This document shows, in pieces, positions 34,145 to 46,325 of a stretch of DNA of 47,500 nucleotides (its first letter is position 1; every line of letters starts with the position of its first letter). The notes beneath the pieces are model-generated. The model saw nothing but the letters and a program-made list of their open reading frames with translations, was not told the DNA's origin and made no database searches. Location of the stretch: NCBI GenBank assembly GCA_905221605.1, contig CAJNDS010002190.1, forward strand, positions 280,001-327,500, written 5' to 3'. This stretch comes from Symbiodinium natans. Lineage: Eukaryota; Sar; Dinophyceae; Suessiales; Symbiodiniaceae. Made by a program: the position numbers and the translations under genes.

Positions 34145-36439
34145 CTGAGGAGGACTTCAAGTTAACCCGCTTGAGGGTAGTTCAGGGTTTAGGGTGTAGG
34201 GTCTAGGGTTTAGGGATTAGGGTGATTAGGGGAAGGGCCTTCAGGTGGTTTAGGGTCTTTGGGGTTTAGGGCCTTTAGGGTTTATCAGGCTTTGGGCAGA
34301 AACACTTTGAGTGGCCTTAAGGCAGGTCGATACTCTCTTAGGCTTCCCTGGAGTTCGGAGGTCGGCATTGGAAGGTTCATGGGCAGTTCCTACGGATAAA
34401 AACCGCAAACCCTAGACCCTAAACCGCGGTTTGGGGCGTCGGGCATAGGGTTGAGGAAGCCACATTGGGTTCAGGGGGTGTTCGGCAGCTCAAAACGCAG
34501 CTTTCTGTGGGGGATTAGGTTTTAGGGTTTAGCGACATTCTCATGTTTGTTACGGTGCCTAAAGCCCAACGAAAGATGCCCATGAACCGTCAGGTAGAGC
34601 TGGAGGGATGCAAGGGGCGAGAAAAGGAACAAAGCGGGCAAGTGCCTAGGCGCCCTAAACCCGAAGCCCTAAACCCCAAGCCCTACGCCCTGAGCCCTAA
34701 ACCCTGAGCCGTAAACCCTGAACCCTAAGCCCTAAGCCCTAAACCCAAAGCCCTAAACCCTAAACCCTAAGCCCTAAACCCTAAGCCCTAAACCCTAAAC
34801 CCTGGCGTCAGCCCCGCAAGTGTTTGTTCCCGCGCTCGCAGGGCCGAAAGCAGGCGACGTCGGCCCAGGAGGGGAGCGGCTCGCTGGGCGCCAGCCTGGA
34901 GAGTTTGGTTTTGGCTTAGGGTTTTGGGTTTAGGGTTTCGGGTTTGGGGTCTAGGGTCTAGGGTTTCGGGGGGTCTAGGGGCTGAGGGGCTTAGGGGCTT
35001 ACGGGCATAGAGGTTTTCCTTTTGCGGTTTAGGGGGGGGGGGTTCTTGTCTTTCTGTTGGACAGCTTTTTGGTGCCTTTAAGACCTTTTAACGGCTTTAG
35101 AGGGCATTCAAGGGCTTTCCAGGGACAGGGCTTTATTGCTTTAGGGAAATTAGGGCTTGAGGATTTTAGGAGCTGAGGAAATAGGGCCTATAGGCTTTAA
35201 GATTTGACTTAGGAGTTTAGGGCAATAGGGCTTTAGGGTTCAGGGTTAAGGAGAAGGACCCGAAACCTTAAACCCTAAACCCTAAACCCTAAACCCTAAA
35301 CCCGGCTTAAAGGCCTGTAGGGTTTTCATTGAGGATTCGGGGGACCTTGCTTGAAGGGCTTAGGGTTTGGGGTTTGGGGTATAAAGGCCTGACAGAGTTA
35401 CAGAACTTGTGCCTGCTTTCGGACCCTGAAGCCTAAACCTTGCAGCTTGGGGTTACGTCTAAGCCTTAAGACCTAAACTCTCAACCCAATACCCCTAAAC
35501 CCTAAACCCTAAACCCTAAACCCTAAACCCTAAACCCTAAACCCTAAACCCTAAACCCCGAAACCCTAGAGGTGCCCCTAAAGTTTAAGGCCTTGGGGTT
35601 GAGTGTAAGGCCTGGGCCTTCGGAGTTTGGTTTTTTTGGGGGATTAGCTTGGGCCTGTGGAGCTTTGGGTTTAGGGTTTAGGGTTTAGGGTTTAGGGTCT
35701 AGGGTCTAGGGTTTAGGGTTTAGGGTCTAGGGTCTAGGAGTTAGGGTTTAGGGTTTTAAAGGTTTTGCAGGGTAGGGAGACACATCCACGCTCTAGTGCC
35801 CGTAGGACTTCGGGCTTTGGGGCTAAGCCCTGCACCCTACTAACCCTACTAACCCTACTGACCCCTGAGCCCTAAACCCTAAACCCTAGTGTAAAATCAG
35901 GGCTTCTGGCGGATGGTCAGGGTGTAGCTCCAAAACCCCAACCTTGAACCCTACACCCTCGACCCTCAGTCCTCTCATGTCCTTCGAAAGCGGACCCTGA
36001 GGGTTCAGGGTTTAGGGCTTATACTTAGCTTTGGAGTAGATCCTGGGAAAAAAGTATATACTCTTTAGGTATAAGTAGCTATTATAGGAACCCAGAACCA
36101 AAAAAAGTATTAAAGTGTCGTACTCCAAAACCCAGTTGAGGCTTTCTGCACATGAACTAGCTCAGATATAATCCCAAAAAAAGCTCGCGCAATTGCGAGG
36201 TACCGCTTGCATGGTGAGTAAGTCGTGAGAAGAGAAAACCAGGAAAACAACCCAGAACCAAAAACCCTCACAACTTTCTCCACCCTAGACCCTCTAGGAA
36301 AGGGTTTAGGGCTCAGGGTTCAGGGTTTAGGCTTTAGGGTTTAGGGGTTTAGGGTTTAAGGGGTTTAGGGTTTAGGGTTTAGGGCTTACGGCTCCTCTAA
36401 CCCTCTACATGCCCCAAGCTCTGCTTCTCGTCTGCTCAC

Positions 36440-36492
36440 CGGGCCGCGCCAAGCGCAAGGTAAGGTTGGCGCGATAGCGCCTTGAAAGCACG
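36440..36492 (-). CDS. Exon candidate, unidentified
   Basis: A 53-nt minus segment lies between CCCGCAG and a consensus donor CCCG|GTGAGC, reading RAFKALSRQPYLALGAAR in one frame. A second frame is open, and a GTAAGG site exists on the plus strand, so strand and frame are not secure. Confidence 0.35.
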
Positions 36493-36890
36493 CTGCGGGT
36501 TGATTGTGTGGTATTGAAAGACCTGATGCCTAGCCTAAACCCTGAACCCTAAACCCTAAACCCTAGAAGTTTGTTTGTTTTTTATCTTTTTTTTTTTTTT
36601 TTTTTTTGGGGGGGGGGGGGGGGGGGTGGGGTGTCCTTCCGCAACAGGGAAGCTTTGGGAAGCTAAAGCATTAGGGAACATTGCGGAACTTTGAGCTACT
36701 TACCCGCCTCCGACCCACTCCAAAAATTGTTTCTTACATGCTTGAAAGTTCATGGGAAGTTAAGGCAACCTAGAGTTAGTATACTCTATACAAGGATTCT
36801 CGTATGGCTAACCCGAACCCTAAACCCCCTACCTAGAGCCACAAAAACCTACCAAAAGGGGGAAGCGGGCTAGTAGGCACCTGAGCATGA

Positions 36891-37019
36891 GCGCACGCTT
36901 GGGATGTTGCCCCTTATGCTAACAGTCCTTCATGGGGATTATAAAAAGGGATACGAGAAGGCCCAGTAAGGACGAATAGTATAAGGGGGAACATCCCAAC
37001 TTACTCCCAAGCGCGCGCC
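36891..37019. mobile_element. Long-armed inverted-repeat element
   Basis: Left arm GCGCACGCTTGGGATGTTGCC...TTATGCTA and right arm TAGTATAAGGGGGAACATCCC...CAAGCGCGCGC pair over about 40 bp with one 9-base interruption. Confidence 0.65.
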
Positions 37020-37421
37020 ATGGTGCGCTTGAACAACAAGCCCCCAAGAATCACAAAGGGGGCAGCGGTGGTCTGAAGGGAAGGTACAAGAGAGGCTTAA
37101 GGGGAGTCTACGGGTAACCCCCAAAAAAATCAACCCTCAACCTAAACCTCAACATCCCCCGTGTTAAAATCCTGAGCCCTAAACCCTAGACCCCAAGCCC
37201 TAACCCTAAGCCCATCTGCCCTTCGGAAGAGGACATGTTCTGGGCTTATTGAGCATACGCACCAAACCCTAAACCCTAAACCCCAGAACCCGAAGCCCTA
37301 AACCCCTAAGCCCCTGAACCCTAAACCCTAAACCCTAAATCCTAAACGCTAAACCCTAAACCCCAGAACCCTAAACCCCAGAACCCTAAAGAAACCTAAA
37401 CCCGAAAACCCTGGCAATCAC

Positions 37422-37480
37422 TGTGGCTCCAGCTCGGCAGCCCGCTCATCGGCAGCGCAGGCGTGGGAGCAGAATGCCAC
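37422..37480 (-). CDS. Exon candidate, unidentified
   Basis: A 59-nt minus segment encodes VAFCSHACAADERAAELEPQ between acceptor ACTAG|GTG and donor CACA|GTGATT. Composition is clearly protein-like (Cys pair, acidic helix), but I recognise no family. Confidence 0.45.
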
Positions 37481-37957
37481 CTAGTTTAGCGTTTAGGGTT
37501 CAGGGTTTAGGGTTTAGGGTTTGGGGTTTTGGGTTTTCCTACATGCCCAAGGCAATTTGAGGGGCTTTGTGTAGGTTCAGGCTTTCGGGTTCTGGGGTTT
37601 AGTGTTCTGGGGTTAAGGGTTTTGGCTTCTGGGGCTTGCGGGGTTTAGGGCTTAGGGTTTGGTACGCAGGCTCAATAAGTCCAGAACAAGTCCTCTTCCG
37701 AAGGGCAGATGGGCTGCGCCAGGTTGGCTAAGATTTTGCAGCTGCAAAAATGCTTTGGGGCGTTTTGTCGGCTATGCCCCCCCCCCTCAGAAGCGTAGTT
37801 AAAATACTATTTGAATATTCCTCTTGGGCTTTATCTGAATTAAAAAAAGAATAGAATTCCTCAGGAGACTATCGTCGGTGGGAAGAGTGCGCCCATGGGT
37901 TTCGCACTTCTTGGGGAGAGCTTGGCAGCGTGGCGTTCGGGATGAATCAGGGGACTG

Positions 37958-38087
37958 AAGGAGGGACCCTTATAGGGGACCTTAGAGGTCATTGAAGGGT
38001 TATTTGGGGGCTACTTAGGCATTTTGTGACTAAATACGGTAGAAATAGGGGTTCTGTAGGGGCATAAGAGATTAAGGGTCCCTCCTT
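37958..38087 (+). mobile_element. MITE-like element, GGAGGGACC family, copy 2
   Basis: Perfect 15-bp inverted repeats AAGGAGGGACCCTTA and TAAGGGTCCCTCCTT bound 130 bp of unique sequence without telomere repeats. This is the best-preserved copy. Confidence 0.85.
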
Positions 38088-39665
38088 CTACCCCACAATT
38101 GAAGGTGCTCAGTGCCTCGTAGCTGAGGCGACAGCGCCGCAGCCCCTTGCGGGCGCCGCATGACCAGCATCGCAAAGGCGCGGCCTGCGTTGTGGCAAGC
38201 TACTTCCCGAAAAAACCCTAAACTCTAAACCCTAAACCCCTAAACCCCTAAACCCCTAAACCCTAAACCCTAAACCCTAAACTACATTCATTTTTTGGGG
38301 GGGTTGTTAAGCAAATTGGCAAGCTCTAGCTTCGGGACGGCCACCGAACATGCCGCTTGAATTCCCTGCAGATGCTGTCCGTGCTGTGCTGGAGGAGCGT
38401 TTAGGGTTTTGGGGTTTAGGGTTTAGGGTTCTTGAGGGAGGGGGGATCATGGGGGGTAGGTACCTAGGGAACCTTAACTCCCCTCCCTGAAAAGTGATTG
38501 CTAGTCCTTGCGTTTTGGGATTCGGTCGAAAGCCTCGCATTTGGCAGGGCGGAACTCGCCCCCCGCGCGCGCACAAGGCAGCGGGCCATGAAGGTGTTGG
38601 ATATTCGCACACAACAACTAAAGATGGAAACCAATTACATCCTTAAACACTAGGGGTTCTACCTTGGACCCTTAAGGTTGTACCCTTAGGCTTTCGGGCC
38701 CCTTTTGAAGGATCCCGTAGGGAGTATAAGGGCCCCTTGAACTCTAAACCCTAAACCCTAAACCCTAAACCCCAAACCCCAAACCCTAAACCCTAAACCC
38801 TAAACCCTAAACCCCAATCTATCGGTATTCAGGAGCCGGCCTCCTGCGAGGAGCGCTGCGAAGGCTTCGGTCCTGGAAGTAGGGTTTAGGGTTTAGGGTT
38901 TAGGGTTTCGGGCTTCGGGTTTAGGGTTTCGGGTTTAGGGTTTAAAGTTCAAAGTTTAGGGTTTAGGGTTTAGGCCCTTAGTTTCCGGGTACTGTGCCCG
39001 AACCCTACTACGAGAAAAGTACATATTGTTCATTGTTTATATGTTCGTTTATGTTTATACTTATGGGGTTACAGGGTTGTAAAGTTATATCGCTATACAT
39101 TAAGTATGTGCGCATAACTAAGTATATATATATATATATATCTGTATACACATATAATCGTGTCTTGTAAGCTTACTTGTAATGACATTCCATGAAACTG
39201 AGCTTTACTCTACCGTCTGTGACTTGAATGCAAATAGTATGTTGAATATTTCCTTGAACAATATTTACACACCTGTAAAACACAATTCGTAACGGGTCTA
39301 GGGTTTAAAGGCTCAGGGTTTTAGAGTTTAGGTTTAGGGGTTTTCAACTTGTCGTGTCTAGGGGGTTTAGGGCTTAGTACTTTCAGGCGTTTGGTGTTTT
39401 GGGGCTTTTAGGATTTAGGGATTGGGGTTTTAAGGTCTTTGGCTTGCTTGAAGGTTCGTGGATGGTTTAAATTTCGAAACAACAAGCCTTACAAGTACCT
39501 ACCTTGATGAAGGTCCTGACGTGCGTTACCTGACTTGCAGCGCTATAGGATTTAGGGCTCCACCCAAAACCCCAAACCCCAAACCCCAAACCCCAAACCC
39601 CAAACCCCAAACCCTAAACCCTAAACCCTAAACCCTAAACCCTCAACCCTAGGTCCCAGGCCAAC

Positions 39666-39728
39666 CTGGGATCAAGCATGCTTGGTGCCAAATGAGCGTT
39701 CTCAGGGAAGCGCAAGAGGCCACGGACG
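39666..39728 (-). CDS. Exon candidate, unidentified
   Basis: A 63-nt minus segment encodes VRGLLRFPENAHLAPSMLDP between acceptor GCGCAG and donor CCCAG|GTTGGC. It is well framed by splice sites and free of telomere sequence, which surrounds it. Family unknown. Confidence 0.5.
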
Positions 39729-40089
39729 CTGCGCTAAACCCGAAACCCTAAACCCTGAACCCGAAACCCTAGACCCTAAACCCTAAACCCGAAACCCTAA
39801 ACCCTAAACCCTAAACCCCAAACCCGAAACCCTAAACCCTAAACCCCAAATCCTAATCCCCGGAACACTCTCTGTGCCATGTGGCGGCGCTGCCAAACGG
39901 ACCTCGGTGCGCACATGCTCGGCGGACCCTCAGGGCCTAGACCCTAAAGAGGCCCTAAACCCTAAAAACCCATGTGTTGATGGTTATGGTGTTATGGGGT
40001 TATCTAGTTATATATAGACTATTCTGTCCTTACGGGATCTAGTTACCTAAGTATAAGGGTTCTGGAAGTTGATTCTAAGGGTAATCCTC

Positions 40090-40261
40090 AGCCCTCCCTA
40101 AACCCTAAACCCTAAACCCGAAACCCTAAACCCGGAAACCCCAAACCCGAAACCCGAAACCCGAAACCCTAAACCCTAAACCCTAAACCCTAAGCCCTAA
40201 ACCCTAAACCCTAAACCCTAAACCCTAAACCCTAAACCCTAAACCCTAAACCCTAAACCCC
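40090..40261 (-). repeat. Telomere-type array with CCCGAAA variants
   Basis: CCCTAAA mixed with CCCGAAA at the left, then about 11 perfect units ending at an exon candidate. Confidence 0.95.
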
Positions 40262-40269
40262 AACACAAC

Positions 40270-40333
40270 AGCTGCAGCCAGCGGACAGCGCCGCGGCCGT
40301 GTCGCCCCAGTTGGGAAGCGGTACGGTGTCCAC
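40270..40333 (-). CDS. Exon candidate, unidentified
   Basis: Minus segment after acceptor CCTCAG|GTG reads VDTVPLPNWGDTAAALSAGC. The acceptor side abuts a telomere tract and the donor (AGCT|GTTGTG) leads straight into CCCTAAA repeats. Protein-like but not recognised. Confidence 0.5.
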
Positions 40334-40462
40334 CTGAGGTTGGAGGGTTTAGGGTTTAGGGTTTAGGGTTTAGGGTTTAGGGTTTCGGGTTTAGGGTTTA
40401 GGGCTTAGGGTTTAGGGTTTAGGGTTTAGGGTGTAGGGTGTAGGGTTTAGGGTTAGGGGTTT

Positions 40463-40600
40463 ACAGGTTCATAGTACTTGTTATCCCAATTATAACGGTA
40501 CATATAACCCAATTATAACCTTATTAGGGCACTTAAGGGGCTCATAAGTGGGTTGTAAGTACAGTTAGAACTGCCTAACATGTACCATGAACCTCCAACT
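40463..40600. mobile_element. Foldback element, GGTTCATGG family
   Basis: Ends ACAGGTTCATAGTACTTG and GTACCATGAACCTCCAACT, with the core in the other orientation (GGGCACTTAAGGGGCTCATAAGTGGG). A TTTAGGG tract abuts its left end. Confidence 0.75.
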
Positions 40601-40959
40601 AGGTTTGGGGGCCCTACAAAAACTCAATTTTGCTGGATTTATGGGGTTAAGGGTCAACAAAAACTAATCTATGTTCAAACCTACAAATGCTGTAGAGGAG
40701 GGTGCCCCGACCAAGATCTCCTGCCCTACTCCTCAAGCCTCAAACCCTAAACCGGGCCCTTTTTGAAGTCATAAGGTTCTTCAGAGAGGGGGGTTCATTT
40801 TAGGGTTTAGGGTTTAGGGTTTAGACGTTATATGGTTCTTAGGGGGGGGGGGGGGGCGGGGGGTTCATGGGGGGAGAGTAGGGGGTATCACGCAAACCTT
40901 GGGTTTCATACCCCCCTTGAACCCCCATCCCTTTTGAACCCTGTAAAATCCGTCTTGAC

Positions 40960-41129
40960 CTCTGGAAGATCTCTTCTCCCAAGAACTCCCGGAAGTGCGG
41001 ACTGATGCCAAGGTTGTGTGGGACGATTTTGGACCCCATGTTTGCACACACATTCACGAACTCGTCTTCAAGCTCAATGCAGACTTCCGCCAGCAACTCG
41101 GGACTCGGGGTCCTCCAACGCGTCCGTAT
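40960..41129 (-). CDS. Exon candidate, 170 nt, unidentified
   Basis: This is the longest exon candidate outside the named genes. Minus strand from acceptor GCTGCAG to donor CAGAG|GTCAAG encodes about 56 residues, including LLAEVCIELEDEFVNVCANM and, further on, HFREFLGEEIFQR. No heptamer lies inside and the composition is strongly protein-like. The reading frame also stays open upstream to 41222. I cannot assign a family. Confidence 0.55.
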
Positions 41130-41512
41130 CTGCAGCCTGGTCGTCGACGTACGCCTGTGGGGCAGCGGTGAAGAGTCTCCTGTGTGGTCGCCTCTGTAGT
41201 AAGTAGTGTTACATCGACTCACAATTAAAACTTGTTGACTTCACTATAACAAACGAATCACTATAAACAGGCGACACATTGCATGTTAAAGCCTTTCCTT
41301 CCCCATAGATATTAGAACCATAAATTAAGACAGAAGAAGTAAAGCTATCAATTGGTGTACGTATATAAAATTGGTTCTATCACTGCAACAATAGTCCCAC
41401 ATCCTGAAGTCCTAAACACTGCCAGTCCGCGCGGACCAAAAAAACTCCTAAGTGAAGCCTCAACTCAGGCCTCAACGAACAGAGTCCTGAAGCTCCCACG
41501 CTTGCTTTGGGG

Positions 41513-41636
41513 TTTAGGGTTTAGGGTTTAGGGTTTAGGGTTTGGGGTTTGGGGTTTGGGGTTTGGGGTTTGGGGTTTGGGGTTTGGGGTTTGGGGTTTG
41601 GGGTTTGGGGTTTGGGGTTTGGGGTTTAGGGATTCA
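41513..41636 (+). repeat. Telomere-type array, mostly TTTGGGG
   Basis: About four TTTAGGG and then about 13 TTTGGGG units: a homogeneous variant block. Confidence 0.95.
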
Positions 41637-41872
41637 GGGGTTTAGGGATTCAGGGGTTTAGGGATCTAGAGGTTTAGGGCAAGTTCAAGGCTTAGGGATT
41701 AAAAAAACCCGAAAAAAGACTTCAACACCCTAAAAGCCGTCTAGAAAGACCTAACAAGCCCAATGCCCCAAAAAACATCCTCAACCCTAAAACCTAAAAA
41801 CCTAAACCCTAAACCCTAAACCCTACAGCCTAAACCCCAAACACTAATCCCTCAAGGACCTAAACCCTAATC

Positions 41873-41914
41873 CTTGGGCAGCGCCACCAAGACGAAAGCT
41901 TCCATTAGCTTCTC
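41873..41914 (-). CDS. Exon candidate, 42 nt
   Basis: Minus segment encodes EKLMEAFVLVALPK between acceptor CCCAG|GAG and a GA donor CCCAAG|GATTAG. The GA donor opens into degenerate CCCTAAA repeats, like the EF-G and LMBR1-like introns. Not recognised. Confidence 0.4.
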
Positions 41915-42061
41915 CTGGGCTCGCAAGGTTCATGCTTGGGTTCCAAGGTTCAGGGTTCAGGGTTTAGGGTTTACAGGAAAGCCGCGAACCGAACCGAACC
42001 GCCAGGAACCGCACGCACGAAGGAACCGTGTGAACACCTGAAGCCAAGGCCTCCAGCCTCC

Positions 42062-42800
42062 AGCCCTCCAGCCCTCCAGCCCCTCCAGCCTGGAGGGGCT
42101 GGAAAGGCTGGAAAGGAGGGGCTGGAGTGGAGGGGGAGGGGCTGAAGTGGAGGGTGGAGGAGGGGCTGGAGGGGCTGGAGGGGCTGGAGGGGCTGGAGGG
42201 GCTGGAGGGGCTGGAGGGGCTGGAGGGGCTGGGGGGGCTGGAGGGGCTGGAGGGGCTGGAGGGGCTGGAGGGCTGGAGGGGCTGGAGGGCTGGAGGGGCT
42301 GGAGGGGCTGGAGGGCTGTTGGAGGGGCTGGACTGGGCGTGATGGGCTGGAGTGGCTGGAGGGGCCTGGAGGTGGAGGGGCTGGAGGGGCTGGAGGGGCT
42401 GGAGGGGCTGGAGGGAGGGAGGGGCTGGGTGGAAGGGGGCTGTTGGAGGAGGCTGGACTGGTCGTGGAATGGGATGGAGGGGCTGGAGGGGCGGGAGGAG
42501 CTGGAGGGGCTGGAGGGGCTGGAGGGGCTGGAGGGGCTGGAGGGGCTGGGGCTGGAGGGGCGGGAGGGCTGGAGGGAGGGAATCGCTGGGAGGCTGGACT
42601 GGAGGGGGCGTGGATGGAGGGCTGGAGGGGCTGGAGGGGCTGGAGGAGCCGGAGGGGCTGGAGGGGCTGGAGGGACTGGAGAGAGGGGCTGGAGGGGCTG
42701 GAGGGGCTGCAGGGGCTGGGGCCTGGAGTCGAGTAGCTGGCCTGGAGGGGCTGGAGGGGCTGGGAGCTGGAGGGCTGACGGGCTGGACGGGCTGGACGGG
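42062..42800 (+). repeat. GGAGGGGCT minisatellite
   Basis: About 0.7 kb of a 9-base unit, GGAGGGGCT, with degenerate stretches. Because the unit is a multiple of three, every frame is open for up to about 300 codons (Gly/Ala or Pro/Ser/Leu-Gln repeats); this is an artefact, not a gene. CCGAA pentamer tracts lie on both sides (41986-42008 and 42818-42850). Confidence 0.95.
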
Positions 42801-42859
42801 GGTGGGGGTTTGGCACCCGAACCGAACCGAACCGAACCGCAAACCGCAGCGAACCGCTT

Positions 42860-44990
42860 GAACCGGAACCGTTCCAGAGTATGTACCCCAAAACCGAACC
42901 GAACCTACACGAACCGTGGCCTTACTGGGTTTAGGGTTTGGGGTTTAGGGTTCAGGGTTCAGGGCTTGAGACTGCTTAGGACCTAGGGTTTAGTTGTGCT
43001 TACAGGGTCCAGGGCGTGCTTCTCGGGTTTAGGGTCGGCCGTAACAAAAACCCTAAACCCATGAGGTTTAGGGTTTCAGAATCCTGCTTATAGGGTTTCT
43101 AGGGTTTCGGCGTCAGGACGCAGACTTACTCGGGATTCGGGGCGGTGGGCCCTACAGCCAGAACCCGTATACAGAAAGCCCCGTAAACCCTAAGCACGCG
43201 AAGCCATCTAAACCCGAAGCACCTTGACATAAACCGAAGCACTGGAACGCTCTCAACAACCTGAACCCTAAGCACTCGAAACCCAAAACCCTCTAAACCC
43301 CAAGCACTCTAGACGCCCTAAACGCCCTAAGCTTGGGGCAGAAACAGCCAAGTCTCTTCAAACTCGGCTGAGGCGGTGTCGCCGCTCCTCAAGTCTCTCA
43401 CTTCTGCTTGGTGCGGGGTGTGATTGTTTTTGTGTTTAGGGTTCTTAAAGGTTGTTTAGTGTTCTTTTGTTTTGTTCAGGCATCTTAGGGCTCTTAAAGG
43501 TCCAGTTTGGTGTTTTTTGGTGTCTCGTTCTTGTTCTAGGGTGTTTGGGCGGTTTCGGCTGTTGGGCGTTTAGGGTTTGTTAAGGTGCTTTGATGTTTGG
43601 TAGGGATCCGATTGTTAAGTGTGAAAAGGGCTTGTCTTTTCTTTGCGCTTTTGTAGGGTTGTTTTTGCAAAGGCTCTCAGGTTCGTTTGTTAAGTTGCTT
43701 AAGGAAAGGCAGGCACCTCTGCAGGGGCAGTTCTCTAGCTATGGACACTGTTGGGGGCTCCTGGTATACCATTTGCAGTCGTTGTGGGGTTAGCACAGCA
43801 CCCAAGATGTAAAATTAATGATTTCGAGTACTGCAAAGATCCACGATGGGAGGATTACTGAGCCGCAATGGGCTCCAGAGACTCTAAGACGTGGATTGCA
43901 ACAGTCAAGGGCTTACAGAGCTTACAGGGCTTGTTAGGGCTTCGGGTTTGTAAAAGGTTGATTGAGGACCAGGGTTCAGGGTTCCGGCTTAGGGTTGGGG
44001 TATAAGGAGGGACCGTAGACGGGACCTCTAATCTTATTCCCTACATAACCCTCTTTATATACATATATATATATATATATATACACCTTATATACTCCCG
44101 ATATGCTTAAGTAGCCAATAAACAACCCCCAAATAACGCCCAAGGTCCCTTGTAAGGGTGCCTCCGTTAATTTTTGTCCTTTGATAAGGAGCGCAAATCC
44201 TCAACGCAAAGCCCTACGCCCTGCACCTGCATCGGAGGATCAGCAGTGACCAGGGCTTCAGGGCATCCGGGTTTCGGTTTTAGGGTTTAGGGTTTAGGGT
44301 CAGGGTGCGGGGTTGAGAGCTTAGGGGCTTCTAACACCCTAACCTCCCCTCCTCAAACCCTAAACCCTAAACCCTAAACCCTAGACCCCCTAAACCCTGA
44401 ACCCCTACACCCTAAGCCTCGCCCAGTGGCCACTCCCCAACCAGAAGCACCTTGTCTTGTGGGCGCTGGGCGAGAAAGATGCAGGGATCCTAAACCCTAA
44501 GCCCTAAACCCTAAGCCCTAAACCCTTAATGGGCCAACATTTCAGCAGGGGCTCAGGAATCACAACAGTTCTGGGTTTAGGGTTTAGGGTTTAGGGTTGA
44601 GGGTTTAGGGTTGAGGGCTACAATCTTAGAGTTTCACGGGCTTACAGGGTACCCAATACAGCGGCCTGTTTAAGAGCTAAGAGTATGGGATTTTTTCTGG
44701 GTGGGTGCGAATGCCTGTCGGCAGGCCATACTTGTCTTACAGAGACCAAAGTTCAAAGGCCCTTGTAGACCCTAAAGCCCCAAACTCAAACCCTTAAGGT
44801 TAACTACGCTTCGAAACCCTAAACGTGAGAACCTAAAGCCCTCAACTCCGAACCCTGAGGACCTGAAGCCTTCGAGCCCTAAACCCTCAACCCTAAACCC
44901 TAAACCCGAAACCCTAAACCCGAAACCCTAAACCCGAAACCCGAAACCCTAAACCCGAAACCCTAAACCCTTGGAACCTACTGTTCTCAA
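42860..44990. other. Unassigned region with short repeats
   Basis: Heptamer density is lower here. A T/G-rich stretch (43430-43800) contains a two-copy repeat (GGGTTCTTAAAGG...TTTAGTGTTCTTTTG at 43438 and 43489) and a plus-strand frame of 67 codons (43590-43793) of unknown status. The segment 44415-44470 is open on both strands. Confidence 0.4.
44004..44169 (-). mobile_element. MITE-like element, GGAGGGACC family, copy 3
   Basis: The ends are AAGGAGGGACCG and GGGTGCCTCCGTTA. The interior carries a TA microsatellite (44064-44083) and the shared CTTAAGTAGCC and CAAGGTCCCTTG segments. Confidence 0.7.
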
Positions 44991-44998
44991 CCCTAATC

Positions 44999-45053
44999 CT
45001 CCCAGGCACGCGATCGCCACGGAAGGACTTCAGGGCCTGCAAAGCCATTCCTC
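44999..45053 (-). CDS. Exon candidate, 55 nt
   Basis: Minus segment after acceptor GAACAG|GA encodes GMALQALKSFRGDRVPG, with a GA donor GGGAG|GATTAG. It is the most upstream candidate. Not recognised. Confidence 0.4.
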
Positions 45054-45059
45054 CTGTTC

Positions 45060-46320
45060 GGGGTAACTTGAACCCTACACCCTAAACCCTAAACCGTAAA
45101 CCCCAAACCTCATGCGCACTTAGGGCTTAGCGTCTAAGGGTTTGCGATTGAGGGTCTAGGGGTTGGAGTTTGAAGTTTAGGAGAACCTATTCTTAATCAG
45201 CTACTGTAATCAGGATGCTACTACCAATGAATGCAGAAGAATGGTTTCGGTGAGGTGAGAGCACATATATTCAGATTATTAATCTGTATATATGTATCTA
45301 ATTCTGTGTATGGTCATGAAATGTTAACAACATTTAATCAACACCTTTCTTTCTGGGCTATGATGGCTTGGGAGTTGTTCATGGCAGCTTCTCCTGCAGG
45401 GTTGAGGTTCCTACGGCTGTTTCAATCAGAGGGGTACCCCCTTTTATACCCCAAATGGCATAGAACCGCCTTAAAGGGACCCCCCAAAATGGGTACCCCT
45501 ATTTTCGGAAACCCCCATAATAGGAATGACGGCTTTACATGGGTTGAAAAGCATCAGCATCACGGGGGGGGGGGGGGGGGGCTTGTGCTCTTGGGCATCT
45601 GGACGACGCAAAGCTCACTTTAGACCCCTCAACCCAGAACCCCCAAACCGAAATCACCCCAAACGAATCAGAAGCATCCTAAACCCTATAGACCCAAGGT
45701 CCTAAACCATAGACCCTAAAACCCTAAACCCTACACCGACCCCAGTGACCCCCTCACTCCTCAAAGCCTCCCACTCCTCAAAGCCCGCCACTCCTCAAAG
45801 CCCCACCGAACCCCTCCTGGCGGCGGGTAGCAGAGAAAAAGCGCGGCGCCTGCACGGAATTATGTGGGTTCGGAGAGCCGGGTGGAGGTGTCCAAAAAGG
45901 CCCCCAAAGTTAATTAGCTAGCCCCTGCGTTTAAGATATGTTTTGGGTGTGTGGGTGGGCCTAAACCCTAAACCCTAACCCCCAGGGTAACCCCCAAACC
46001 CACAGCTCAGGCCTGGGTGGTTTTGCGCCGACTGTGGGCCGCCTGCCAACAGCACATTTACTGGGCGAGGGGAGGGGGGGAGGGGTGGGGGAGTTGGGGT
46101 TTACGATTTAGGGTTTAGGGTTTAGGCTTTAGGGTTTAGTGTTTAGGGGCGGGGGTGGGGCGGGGCGGGGAACGGGAATGGGGTTTGGAAAACAGGCGTT
46201 TAGAGGTTCAGGGCATTTAATGGGTTTAGTCACAAATGTACAGGGGATCGGGGGGGGGCGCAGTTGGGAATCCAGGCATTCAGGGTAGGGAGCCGCAAGG
46301 ATCGCGTTGGGTTTTTTGGA
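45060..46320. other. Unassigned region
   Basis: A heptamer-free stretch (about 45190-45660) holds a 130-codon plus-strand frame ending in a G homopolymer; it has no recognisable motif. The rest is degenerate heptamer and G-rich sequence. Confidence 0.4.
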
Positions 46321-46325
46321 AGGGA

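Noticed and set aside
41964-42986. Long reading frames (up to 306 codons) on both strands
   Set aside because: They are translations of the 9-bp GGAGGGGCT minisatellite, open in all frames because the unit is a multiple of three.
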